From NCBI GenBank assembly GCA_937959285.1, contig CALGAR010000143.1:1-64000 (forward strand): 64,000 nucleotides of DNA, written 5' to 3'. The stretch comes from an uncultured Bryobacterales bacterium (GTDB taxonomy: Bacteria > Acidobacteriota > Terriglobia > Bryobacterales > Bryobacteraceae). This document shows positions 50,218 through 58,093 of the stretch, piece by piece. The notes under the pieces were generated by a model, which was given only the letters and a program-made list of their open reading frames with translations, did not search any database and was not told the origin of the DNA. The position numbers were made by a program, and so were the translations under genes. The first letter of the stretch is position 1. Every line of letters begins with the position of its first letter.

Positions 50218-52119
50218 ATGCAGCCAGCCATTACGGTTCTGATGCCCACCTACCGGCAGGCAGCGTTCCTGCCACGAGCGCTTTACAGCCTGCTCCGGCA
50301 GCGTCACAAGTCGTGGGAATGCATGATCCTGGACGATGGATCTCCCGATCAGACGGAGGAGATGGTCAAGCCATTCTTAGCGGATGAACGAATTCGCTAT
50401 TGGCGGTTCGCGGAGAATCGCGGGATGGCTGCGGTGCTGAATATCGGCCTGGATTCGGCTCGCGGGCGTATGATCGCTTACTTGCCTTCGGACGATGTCT
50501 GGTATCAGGACCACCTCGAGTCGCTATACCAAATCCTTGAGTCTCATCCTCGTGCCGTTCTCGCTTATTCCGGTATCCGTTACCAGTACGATCGTGTTTC
50601 GCCGGGGCAGATTGAGGGATATCCTCTGCAGCTCGTCCAGGTGCTTCACCGCAGGACCAATCTTCGATGGATCGAGCGCGACCAGCTTGTAACGGATGAT
50701 CTGGATCGTCTGTTCTGGAATCCGTTGCGCCGGGAAGGGCCGAGCGTGGCGTTGGATCGCGTCACCTGCGAATGGGTGGACTCACCCACGCAGCGTCATA
50801 AGCTGATTCGGGAACCGCTCGGCGGCGTAAATCCGTATCGACGCTACCACGGAGTGTCCGCGCCGCTTCGCTTCCACTCTTCCGTCGGAAATTTGATCGA
50901 CGAGAGAGAGCTTTACCGCAGCTTCAGGGAGAGACCCGACACCCCTCCTTCCCCGGACGCCCTCAAGATCGTGCTCGTCGGGGAACTCGCTTATAATCCT
51001 GAACGCGTTCTGGCCCTCGAAGAGCGGGGACACAAGCTGTATGGCCTATGGCTGCCGGAACCGCATTCCTACAACACCGTCGGGCCGCTGCCTTTCGGTC
51101 ACGTCGAGGAGATACCTGTCTCGTCCTGGCGCGAGGAAGTGCGGCGGATCAAGCCGGATCTGTTTTACGGGCTGCTGAACTGGCAAGCGGTTCCCTGGGC
51201 GCACTTTGTGATGAACGCCATGCCGGACATCCCTTTCGTCTGGCACTTCAAGGAAGGGCCGTTCATCTGCCTGAATCGTGGGACCTGGCCGCAGTTAATT
51301 GATCTTTATCTCCACTCTGCCGGACAAATCTATTGCAGTCCGGAGATGCGGGACTGGTTCCGGACCGTCGCTCCCGAGTGCTTTGATGAAGGACGGCCCC
51401 ACCTGATCCTCGACGGCGATTTGCCGAAGCGAGATTGGTTTACGATAAACCGATCACCGCGTCTTTCCGACCGGGACGGGTCGATCCACACTGTCGTTGC
51501 CGGACGTCCGATTGGGTTGCATCCTCCGCTCGTGGCCGAGCTTGCTGCGAATGGCGTTCATCTCCATTTCTACGGTGAGTCGACACACGCGCTTTGGCGT
51601 GAGTGGATCCAGGAGTGCCTGCGGCTTGCTCCGCGGCATCTGCACCTGCATCCCAATATTGACCAGCGAAAGTGGGTGACGGAGTTTTCGCAGTACGACG
51701 CGGGCTGGCTGCACTTCTTCGAGAGCCTGAACCAGGGTGAGATTGCCCGTTCGACATGGGACGACCTGAACTATCCTGCTCGCCTGGGGCCAATCGTAGC
51801 CGCCGGACTACCGCTTCTTCAGCGCGATAACACAGGAAGCAGCGTGGCGACGCAATCCCTCGTGCGTGAGCATGACATCGGCATCTTCTTCACGTCGATG
51901 GAGGAACTGGCAGCTCTGCTTCGCGATCGCACTCGCACAGATGCCATCAGATCCAACGTCTGGAGCAAGCGGGATATGTTCACTTTCGATGCTCACGCAG
52001 ATCGTCTGATCGACTTTTTTCGGCAGGTTGCGGATTCCCGCACCGCGCCTCGCCGCTCTTCACTTAACAGCGAGCTGCGCTACGCAATTCGCGAGCCCGA
52101 CGCGCACTGGATTCAATAG
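50218..52119 (+). CDS. Two-domain glycosyltransferase, paralogue of the 45.8-47.6 kb gene
   Basis: ATG 50218 opens ITVLMPTYRQAAFLPRALYS. The 633-residue protein repeats the domain order of its paralogue: GT-A domain with ILDDGSPDQTEEM and IAYLPSDDVWY, then a GT-B-like domain with LVGELAYNPERVLALEERGH and AAGLPLLQRDNTGSSVATQS. Aligned by eye, identity is high across the whole length, so a gene duplication with inversion is likely. It closes the plus-strand glycan cluster. The upstream frame to 50176 lacks homology and is rejected. Confidence 0.86.
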   Translation: MQPAITVLMPTYRQAAFLPRALYSLLRQRHKSWECMILDDGSPDQTEEMVKPFLADERIRYWRFAENRGMAAVLNIGLDSARGRMIAYLPSDDVWYQDHLESLYQILESHPRAVLAYSGIRYQYDRVSPGQIEGYPLQLVQVLHRRTNLRWIERDQLVTDDLDRLFWNPLRREGPSVALDRVTCEWVDSPTQRHKLIREPLGGVNPYRRYHGVSAPLRFHSSVGNLIDERELYRSFRERPDTPPSPDALKIVLVGELAYNPERVLALEERGHKLYGLWLPEPHSYNTVGPLPFGHVEEIPVSSWREEVRRIKPDLFYGLLNWQAVPWAHFVMNAMPDIPFVWHFKEGPFICLNRGTWPQLIDLYLHSAGQIYCSPEMRDWFRTVAPECFDEGRPHLILDGDLPKRDWFTINRSPRLSDRDGSIHTVVAGRPIGLHPPLVAELAANGVHLHFYGESTHALWREWIQECLRLAPRHLHLHPNIDQRKWVTEFSQYDAGWLHFFESLNQGEIARSTWDDLNYPARLGPIVAAGLPLLQRDNTGSSVATQSLVREHDIGIFFTSMEELAALLRDRTRTDAIRSNVWSKRDMFTFDAHADRLIDFFRQVADSRTAPRRSSLNSELRYAIREPDAHWIQ

Positions 52120-52152
52120 CGCCGGACCGGTGGTCTCCTCACCTCGTGCTGC

Positions 52153-52344
52153 TCAAACGGCACGCAGCAGACGCGCGGGCAGGGTTATGACTGCCCATAG
52201 GAGTTCGAGGACCCCGGCGACGGCAATCCCGACGATGCGGAAGGGCAGGAGGAGCAGCCAGACGACCGGGTAGAGAACCAGGGCCAGCAGCGCCAGCGGC
52301 CAGCAGAGCACCAGAAGGATGCACCAGAGAAGAAATTTGATCAT
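52153..52344 (-). CDS. Small hydrophobic membrane protein
   Basis: The 63-residue protein consists of two hydrophobic helices (residues 3-33 and 38-60) and ends in ARLLRAV. It contains no recognised domain. Frame and composition are typical of a real small membrane protein, but no good Shine-Dalgarno site precedes the ATG. It is convergent with the two-domain glycosyltransferase and upstream of lipA on the same strand (96-base gap). Function unknown. Confidence 0.55.
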   Translation of the reverse strand: MIKFLLWCILLVLCWPLALLALVLYPVVWLLLLPFRIVGIAVAGVLELLWAVITLPARLLRAV

Positions 52345-52440
52345 GATGGTTACTTTTAAGATACGCGCAATCTCCGCAAAAGTTCCCGATCGTCGCTCTG
52401 GCTGGAACTCGTTCTACTGACTACGGATTATCGGTTCCGT

Positions 52441-53304
52441 TCACACTGCTTCTGCCGCGTGATAGGAGCTGCGCACTAGCGGGCCGGATTCCACGTAGCT
52501 GAAGCCCATCTCGCGCCCAATCTCACGGTATTCTGCAAACTCTTCAAGCGACACGTAGCGGATGATCGGCAAGTGCTTCTTGGAAGGCCTCAAATATTGG
52601 CCGATGGTGACGATATCGACGCGATGAGCTTTCAGAGCGCGCATCACGTCAATCACTTCGTCCTTTGTTTCACCCAGCCCGACCATCAGTCCGGATTTCG
52701 TCGGAATCTGCGGCGCAATCTCCTTCGCGTAGGCCAGCATTTCCAGGGAGCGCTCAAAGCGGGCGCCGAACCGTACCTGCTTATATAACCGGGGTACGGT
52801 TTCGACGTTGTGATTAAGGACATCCGGAGCGGCGTCCATCACCATTTTCATGGCCTCGCGCGAGCCCTGAAAGTCCGGCACGAGGACTTCCACCCGGCAC
52901 CCAGGAACGCGCTCGCGAATGGCTCGGATCGTCAAGGCAAAGAGCTGGGCCCCGCCGTCCTTCCGGTCATCCCGGTTCACGCTGGTGACGACGGCGTAGC
53001 GAAGGCCAAGCGCCGCCACTGCTTCGGCAACGCGGCGAGGTTCGTCATAATCCACCTCGAGCGGAGCGCCTTTCTGCACGTTGCAAAAACCGCAACGCCG
53101 CGTGCAGATGTTGCCGAGGATCATGAAGGTGGCCGTGCGCTGATTCCAGCACTCGCCGACGTTCGGGCACGCCGCGCTTTCACACACGGTGTGCAGGTTC
53201 AGACGGTCGACGAGCGCCTTCAGTTCGCGGTAGTTCTCACCGACGGGTGCAGGCGCGCGCAGCCACTTCGGACGTTCAACTTTCGGCGTGATTGTGACGA
53301 GCAC
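52441..53304 (-). CDS. lipA: Lipoyl synthase
   Basis: The 287-residue radical-SAM enzyme has both iron-sulfur sites: CESAACPNVGECW (auxiliary 4Fe-4S) and CTRRCGFCNVQKG (radical SAM CxxxCxxC). It ends with the conserved SGPLVRSSYHA, whose Ser ligates the auxiliary cluster. It inserts two sulfurs into octanoyl groups to make lipoyl cofactor for 2-oxoacid dehydrogenases. The gene starts 5 bases after ftcD, so it is co-transcribed with the histidine-degradation genes. No lipB is nearby. Confidence 0.96.
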   Translation of the reverse strand: MLVTITPKVERPKWLRAPAPVGENYRELKALVDRLNLHTVCESAACPNVGECWNQRTATFMILGNICTRRCGFCNVQKGAPLEVDYDEPRRVAEAVAALGLRYAVVTSVNRDDRKDGGAQLFALTIRAIRERVPGCRVEVLVPDFQGSREAMKMVMDAAPDVLNHNVETVPRLYKQVRFGARFERSLEMLAYAKEIAPQIPTKSGLMVGLGETKDEVIDVMRALKAHRVDIVTIGQYLRPSKKHLPIIRYVSLEEFAEYREIGREMGFSYVESGPLVRSSYHAAEAV

Positions 53305-53309
53305 TACCC

Positions 53310-54725
53310 CTATCTTATCGCGGCGAGCCGCGCTTCCACGGACCGGCGGAAATCGTCCTCAGGCAGAGATTGGAGATTGATCGATACGTTTGCCAGTGCT
53401 CCCTTCAGCGCCGCATCGGTGAGTGCCTGTGCCGTTTCGATGTCCGATGCCATTCTCGAAGGCGCTGCTGCCGCCAGATCGCTCAACTGCCGCCGAAGCT
53501 TCACGACACACTCAGCCACTTCCAGCGGAACTGTCGTCGCTCCCCGCATCGCCTCTTCGACAAACGGACCGCGTTCCTCTTTGGGACGTTTGTATGCTGC
53601 CACTACGGCGCCGTACGCCTGTGCGTCGCGCTCCACTGCCTCGGTCAGGAAGGCGCGGAACGGGCTGAAGTCGAACTGGGGCAGTTTCGCCAACCCTGCC
53701 ACCATCGACCCGAGAGCAGCGGCCATGGCTCCGGCTGCGGCTGCGGCGCTCCCGCCTCCCGGTGTCGCAGTGGGAGCAGCGAGCGCGTCAAGAAATGCCG
53801 GCAAACCCTCTTGCCTTTCGATCTCCTCGGCAATGCGGTTCTCGAGAACGAGCCCGGAGTGGAAATTCTCGCAGCACAGGAAGAAGTCCGCTGCCATTTC
53901 GAGCGCCTTCTTCGGTATCAACCCGATGATCTCGCTGCCAGCAACGGAAACTCCGTACCGGGCCGCTTCGCTGCGGACGGTTTCAAAGACACGGTGCACG
54001 GGCGTTTGCTCGAAGTCCGTGAGATTCATCGACACCTGGGCGAGGTTGCGCGACTGCAGCATGACTCCCATCGCCTTTACATACCGGTAGCCGCCCGACG
54101 AAAAACGGACGGCCTTAGCAATGCGCTTCGCAATCTCAACGTCCGGCGTATTGAGGTTGATGTTGTAGGCAATCAGGAATTTTCTCGCGCCGACGACCAC
54201 CGCGCCCGCGGTTGGATGCAGAGCCGCCTCTCCGATGTCCGGCTTGCGATCAGGATTGGTGCGTACCTCTTCCCGAAGGCCCTCGAACTGGCCTCTGCGG
54301 ATGTTCTCGAGGTTCACGCGGTCCGGCCGCTTCGCCGCGGCTTCGTAGAAGTAGACCGGCACTTTGAGCCTCTTCCAGATCTCGGCCCCGACGTGCTCGG
54401 CAATTTGCACACATTCTTCAAGCGAAACGCCCTCTACAGGCACGAACGGAACGACGTCGGCTGCGCCGATCCTGGGATGAACGCCCGTGTGTTTTGTCAG
54501 ATCGATCAGTGCTACTGCCTTCTCCACCGCCCGTAGGGCTGCCTCCGCCACCGCGTCCGGGTTGCCGGCAAAGGTGAGAACGCAGCGGTTGTGATCGGCG
54601 TCCATTTCCCGGTCGAGTAGGACAACTCCGGACACGGAGCGGATCGCCCGGACGAGCTCATCCACTCGTCCCGAATCCCGCCCTTCGGAGAAGTTGGCAA
54701 CACATTCAATGAGTTTGCGCGGCAT
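53310..54725 (-). CDS. ftcD: Bifunctional glutamate formimidoyltransferase/formimidoyl-THF cyclodeaminase
   Basis: Residues 1-300 of the 471 are the formiminotransferase N- and C-domains (LIECVANFSEGRD, REMDADHNRCVLTF, LTKHTGVHPRIGAADVVPF). Residues about 315-470 are the four-helix cyclodeaminase domain with TATPGGGSAAAAAGAMAAAL. It converts formiminoglutamate and tetrahydrofolate to glutamate and methenyl-THF, the last step of the folate-dependent histidine route. This explains the lack of hutG/hutF. The gene overlaps hutI by 20 bases and is followed by lipA. Confidence 0.94.
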   Translation of the reverse strand: MPRKLIECVANFSEGRDSGRVDELVRAIRSVSGVVLLDREMDADHNRCVLTFAGNPDAVAEAALRAVEKAVALIDLTKHTGVHPRIGAADVVPFVPVEGVSLEECVQIAEHVGAEIWKRLKVPVYFYEAAAKRPDRVNLENIRRGQFEGLREEVRTNPDRKPDIGEAALHPTAGAVVVGARKFLIAYNINLNTPDVEIAKRIAKAVRFSSGGYRYVKAMGVMLQSRNLAQVSMNLTDFEQTPVHRVFETVRSEAARYGVSVAGSEIIGLIPKKALEMAADFFLCCENFHSGLVLENRIAEEIERQEGLPAFLDALAAPTATPGGGSAAAAAGAMAAALGSMVAGLAKLPQFDFSPFRAFLTEAVERDAQAYGAVVAAYKRPKEERGPFVEEAMRGATTVPLEVAECVVKLRRQLSDLAAAAPSRMASDIETAQALTDAALKGALANVSINLQSLPEDDFRRSVEARLAAIR

Positions 54726-55980
54726 GGTCCTTCCGATAGAGAATTTGCCCGCGCTTCATCGTCATCACCACGAGGTTTCCTCCAAAGTAGTAGGGCAGTT
54801 CGCGGTAATCGGACGCGTCGAGCATCAGTAAATCCGCCTGCTTGCCGTATTCCAATGATCCAACCCGGCTCGCCATGCCCAGGGCGTGAGCGCCATTGAT
54901 CGTTGCGGCTGAGATCGCCTCCGCCGGCGTCATCCGCATCTGGGTACATGCAAGCGAAAGCACCATCGGCATGCTGTAAGTAGGGCTGGTGCCGGGATTG
55001 AAGTCCGTGGCAAGAGCCACTGCCGCTCCGGCTTCGATCAGCATCCTTGCCGGAGCATATCGCTTGAGTCCCAGGTGAAAGACAGACCCCGGAAGAAGCG
55101 TCGCGATCGTGTGCGACTGAGCCAGCATTTCCGCATCTGCCTGTCCGATCTGCTCCAGATGATCGGCGCTGATCGCATGAAGCTTCACCGCCAGAGCCGT
55201 CCCGCCTGAGGCTTCGAACTGATCTGCATGGACTTTGGGTATAAGCCCGTGCTCCCTGGCCGCCGTAAGATAACGGAGGGCCTGGTCGGCAGTGAATCCG
55301 CCGGGTTCGCAGTAAACGTCGGCGAACCGGGCCAGCTTTCGGCGCTGGATGAGCGGCATCATCTCCGAGCACATCCACGTAATGTAATCGTCCGGACGCC
55401 CTTCGAATTCCGGCGGTACCGCGTGCGCCCCGAGGTAAGTCGGGACAACGTCGAGCGGATCCTTATCCAATGCGGCCAGCACCCGCAGCGTCTTCAGTTC
55501 GCCGCTTTCGTCGAGTCCGTATCCTGTCTTTGCTTCGACGGTAGTTGTGCCGTTGCGAATCATGCGGGCGATCATCTCTCGCGCCTGTTTCTCTAGGACG
55601 CGACGCGAGGTGGATCGGACGGCGCGGACGCTTGAGAGAATGCCGCCCCCTGCTTCGGCGATCTCTTTGTAGGTGCGTCCGGCGATGCTCATCTCGTAAT
55701 CGGTCAAGCGGGGCGGCCCGCATACCAGATGGGTGTGGCTGTCCACGAATCCGGGCATTACCACTCGTCCGTGAGCGTCGATGTGCTCCGCGCCGCGCGC
55801 TTCGGCCAGATTCTCAATTCGCCGCGAGGGGCCGACCTGCGAGATGATCTCCCCGTCAATCAGTATGGCGCCGTCGGAGATGATGCCGAGTTCCTGAAGA
55901 GCGGCGCCGCGCCGCGGACCCGTAGATCCGCGCAGCGTCAGTAGCTGGCGAGCCCCGGAAATCAGAATCTTTCGCTTCAT
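54706..55980 (-). CDS. hutI: Imidazolonepropionase
   Basis: The 424-residue amidohydrolase has the metal motif VMPGFVDSHTHLVCG, TVEAKTGYGLDESGELKTLR, PKVHADQFEASGGTALA with the metal His, and LATDFNPGTSPTYSMPMVLS. It hydrolyses imidazolone propionate to formiminoglutamate, feeding FtcD. Its ATG overlaps the stop of hutU. Length and motifs are normal. Confidence 0.96.
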   Translation of the reverse strand: MKRKILISGARQLLTLRGSTGPRRGAALQELGIISDGAILIDGEIISQVGPSRRIENLAEARGAEHIDAHGRVVMPGFVDSHTHLVCGPPRLTDYEMSIAGRTYKEIAEAGGGILSSVRAVRSTSRRVLEKQAREMIARMIRNGTTTVEAKTGYGLDESGELKTLRVLAALDKDPLDVVPTYLGAHAVPPEFEGRPDDYITWMCSEMMPLIQRRKLARFADVYCEPGGFTADQALRYLTAAREHGLIPKVHADQFEASGGTALAVKLHAISADHLEQIGQADAEMLAQSHTIATLLPGSVFHLGLKRYAPARMLIEAGAAVALATDFNPGTSPTYSMPMVLSLACTQMRMTPAEAISAATINGAHALGMASRVGSLEYGKQADLLMLDASDYRELPYYFGGNLVVMTMKRGQILYRKDHAAQTH

Positions 55981-57632
55981 GCGTTCGGCGCGACCGGCTG
56001 GCGCAGCCCGTGGGAGCTTGCAAAGGAGATTGCCTCCTCATAACCGGCGTCAACGTGGCGCATGACGCCGATACCCGGGTCGCACTTCATCACCCTTTCA
56101 AGACACCGTTCCGCGCTGGCGCTGCCATCGGCGACTGTCACCTGTCCCGCGTGCAGCGAATATCCGATGCCTACACCCCCGCCGTTATGAACACTCACCC
56201 AGCTTGCGCCCGCGGCCGTGTTCAGTAAGGCGTTCAGAATAGGCCAATCGGCGATGGCGTCGCTGCCATCCCGCATTCCTTCGGTTTCGCGATAGGGAGA
56301 CGCTACGGACCCGCAATCCAGGTGATCGCGCCCGATCACAATGGGCGCCTTCAGTTCTCCTGACGCCACCATGCGGTTCATCTCAAGGGCGAAGCGGTCC
56401 CGCTCGCCGTAGCCCAACCAGCAGATCCGCGCCGGAAGACCTTGAAACCGCACTCGCTCTCCGGCCATGGTAATCCAGCGGTGCAGGTGCTCGTTTTCCG
56501 GGAACAGCTTGCATACCACTTCATCGGTAGCCTTGATATCGGAAGCCTCTCCCGAAAGGGCCACCCACCGGAACGGTCCCTGTCCCCGGCAAAACATTGG
56601 GCGGATGTATTCCCTCACGAAGCCCGGGATCTCGAAGGCGTCTTTGACGCCATTGTCTGCGGCCATGCGGCGGATATTATTGCCGTAGTCGAACGTGATG
56701 CTCCCCATCTTCTTTAAGTCCAGCATGGCGCGAACATGCACGGCGATGGAATGCATTGCGCGCCGGATGTACTCATCGGGGTTGCTGCGGCGCAGCTCCT
56801 CTGCCGCTTCCACTGAGTATCCGGCGGGGATATATCCGCCCAGGGGATCGTGCGCGCTTGTCTGGTCCGTCAGCACATCCGGCACAATGCCACGGTGCAC
56901 CAGCTCCGGCAGTACTTCGGCGCAATTGCCCACCAGCCCCACCGAAAGAGGCCGTTTCTCATCGATGGCGTTCCGCAACAGACGTACCGCCTCATCGAGG
57001 CTCGTCACCATCATGTCGCAGTATTCCGAGCGTACGCGTCTTTGGATTCGTTCCGGGTCGACGTCGATTCCTAAGAAGGCCGCTCCGTTGAGCGTCGCGG
57101 CCAGAGGCTGCGCGCCGCCCATGCCGCCCATTCCACCGGATACTAGGAGGCGGCCTTCCAGGGTTCCTCCAAAGTGCTTGCGCGCCACCGCGCCGAACGT
57201 TTCGTAAGTGCCTTGCAGGATGCCCTGCGTGCCGATGTAGATCCAGCTTCCCGCGGTCATCTGACCGTACATGATGAGGCCCAGCCGCTCCAGCTCGTGG
57301 AACTGCTCCCAGTTGGACCAGTGGCCAACCAGATTGGAGTTGGCAATCAGGACACGCGGGGCATCTTCGTGCGTCCGGAACACGCCAACCGGTTTTCCAG
57401 ACTGCACCAGCAGCGTCTCATCGTTGCCCAGCGTTTCGAGCTCGCGAACGATTGCGTGAAAGCATTGCCAGTTCCGAGCGACTTTTCCCGTGCCTCCGTA
57501 AACGATCAGGTCTTCGGGGCGTTCTGCGACGTCGGGGTCGAGGTTGTTCATCAGCATCCGCAGGGCTGCTTCCTGCTTCCAGCCTTGGCAGCGGAGCTGC
57601 CGCCCTCGTGGAGCGCGAATGACCGGTGTCAT
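55977..57632 (-). CDS. hutU: Urocanate hydratase
   Basis: ATG 57632 gives 551 residues, the usual length; the frame continues upstream across the tRNA gene but that part is antisense tRNA sequence. Motifs: LIVYGGTGKVARNW, LLVSGGMGGMGGAQPLAA (NAD-binding), YIRPMFCRGQGPFRWVALSG (catalytic Cys) and GVGIGYSLHAGQV. It hydrates urocanate to imidazolone propionate with NAD as an electrophile. It is the first gene of hutU-hutI-ftcD-lipA. No hutH (histidine ammonia-lyase) is in the window. Confidence 0.96.
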   Translation of the reverse strand: MTPVIRAPRGRQLRCQGWKQEAALRMLMNNLDPDVAERPEDLIVYGGTGKVARNWQCFHAIVRELETLGNDETLLVQSGKPVGVFRTHEDAPRVLIANSNLVGHWSNWEQFHELERLGLIMYGQMTAGSWIYIGTQGILQGTYETFGAVARKHFGGTLEGRLLVSGGMGGMGGAQPLAATLNGAAFLGIDVDPERIQRRVRSEYCDMMVTSLDEAVRLLRNAIDEKRPLSVGLVGNCAEVLPELVHRGIVPDVLTDQTSAHDPLGGYIPAGYSVEAAEELRRSNPDEYIRRAMHSIAVHVRAMLDLKKMGSITFDYGNNIRRMAADNGVKDAFEIPGFVREYIRPMFCRGQGPFRWVALSGEASDIKATDEVVCKLFPENEHLHRWITMAGERVRFQGLPARICWLGYGERDRFALEMNRMVASGELKAPIVIGRDHLDCGSVASPYRETEGMRDGSDAIADWPILNALLNTAAGASWVSVHNGGGVGIGYSLHAGQVTVADGSASAERCLERVMKCDPGIGVMRHVDAGYEEAISFASSHGLRQPVAPNA

Positions 57633-57742
57633 CGCATTCACTGTAGCACCCGGCGGGAACGACAGCTTGCTGGTCTTTCGGCGTCCGTGTGCGTTCCTGG
57701 AAGTCGTTGCAAGGGGGGAGCAAATTGGGTACGTTGGAAAGT

Positions 57743-57832
57743 GGAGGAATGGGTGAGTGGTTGAAACCGGCGGTCTTGAAAACCGCAGTACCCGAAAGGG
57801 TACCGGGGGTTCGAATCCCTCTTCCTCCGCCA
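57743..57832 (+). tRNA. tRNA-Ser (anticodon UGA)
   Basis: The acceptor stem GGAGGAA (57743-57749) pairs with TTCCTCC (57822-57828), followed by the discriminator G and an encoded CCA. The anticodon stem GCGGT/ACCGC encloses the loop with TGA at 57777-57779. A long variable arm (GTACCCGAAAGGGTAC) marks a class II serine tRNA, and GGTTCGAATC forms the T loop. It reads UCN codons beginning with UCA. Confidence 0.97.
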
Positions 57833-57873
57833 CCTCTAAGCCACAGCTAACCGTTAAGGACCTTCCGCTCTAA

Positions 57874-58034
57874 CCGCTATCAGCTTCTTTCAAGACGGTC
57901 GAACAAGCGATCGACGACTACCTGAAGGAGAAGGCAGGTACGCTCGGGGGATTGTGTACCTGAAGGACATCGGGGGGAACGGATTGAGGATCGCGAGGCG
58001 AGGGAAGAACGAGGAACAGATCCGGAGTTACTGA
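57874..58034 (+). pseudogene. Possible frameshifted gene remnant downstream of tRNA-Ser
   Basis: Two short adjacent frames read like decayed coding sequence: KTVEQAIDDYLKEKAGTLGG (57892-57951) and, shifted by one base at a run of Gs (57946-57950), IVYLKDIGGNGLRIARRGKN followed by EEQIRSY and a stop at 58034. The position 3' of a tRNA-Ser gene is a common integration site, so an integrase or other mobile-element relic is possible. No family could be recognised. Confidence 0.3.
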
Positions 58035-58055
58035 CCGACCGCTGCCACTTGAGTG

Positions 58056-58086
58056 AAGCAGGGCCGCCGTGATGACGGCCCTGCTT
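58056..58086. terminator. Hairpin terminator downstream of the TonB-dependent receptor
   Basis: AAGCAGGGCCG (58056-58066) pairs perfectly with CGGCCCTGCTT (58076-58086) around a 9-base loop. It follows the stop of the minus-strand receptor gene (58094) and could also end transcripts from the tRNA side. The U-tract is short on both sides. Confidence 0.65.
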
Positions 58087-58093
58087 GATGGCC

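Noticed and set aside
52810..54090. Long plus-strand open frame opposite lipA and ftcD
   Set aside because: Antisense to two well-recognised enzymes. Ser/Ala/Arg-rich, no domain.
57633..57833. Upstream extension of HutU (67 residues)
   Set aside because: This stretch is the complement of tRNA-Ser and lacks homology to urocanase; the start at 57632 gives normal length.
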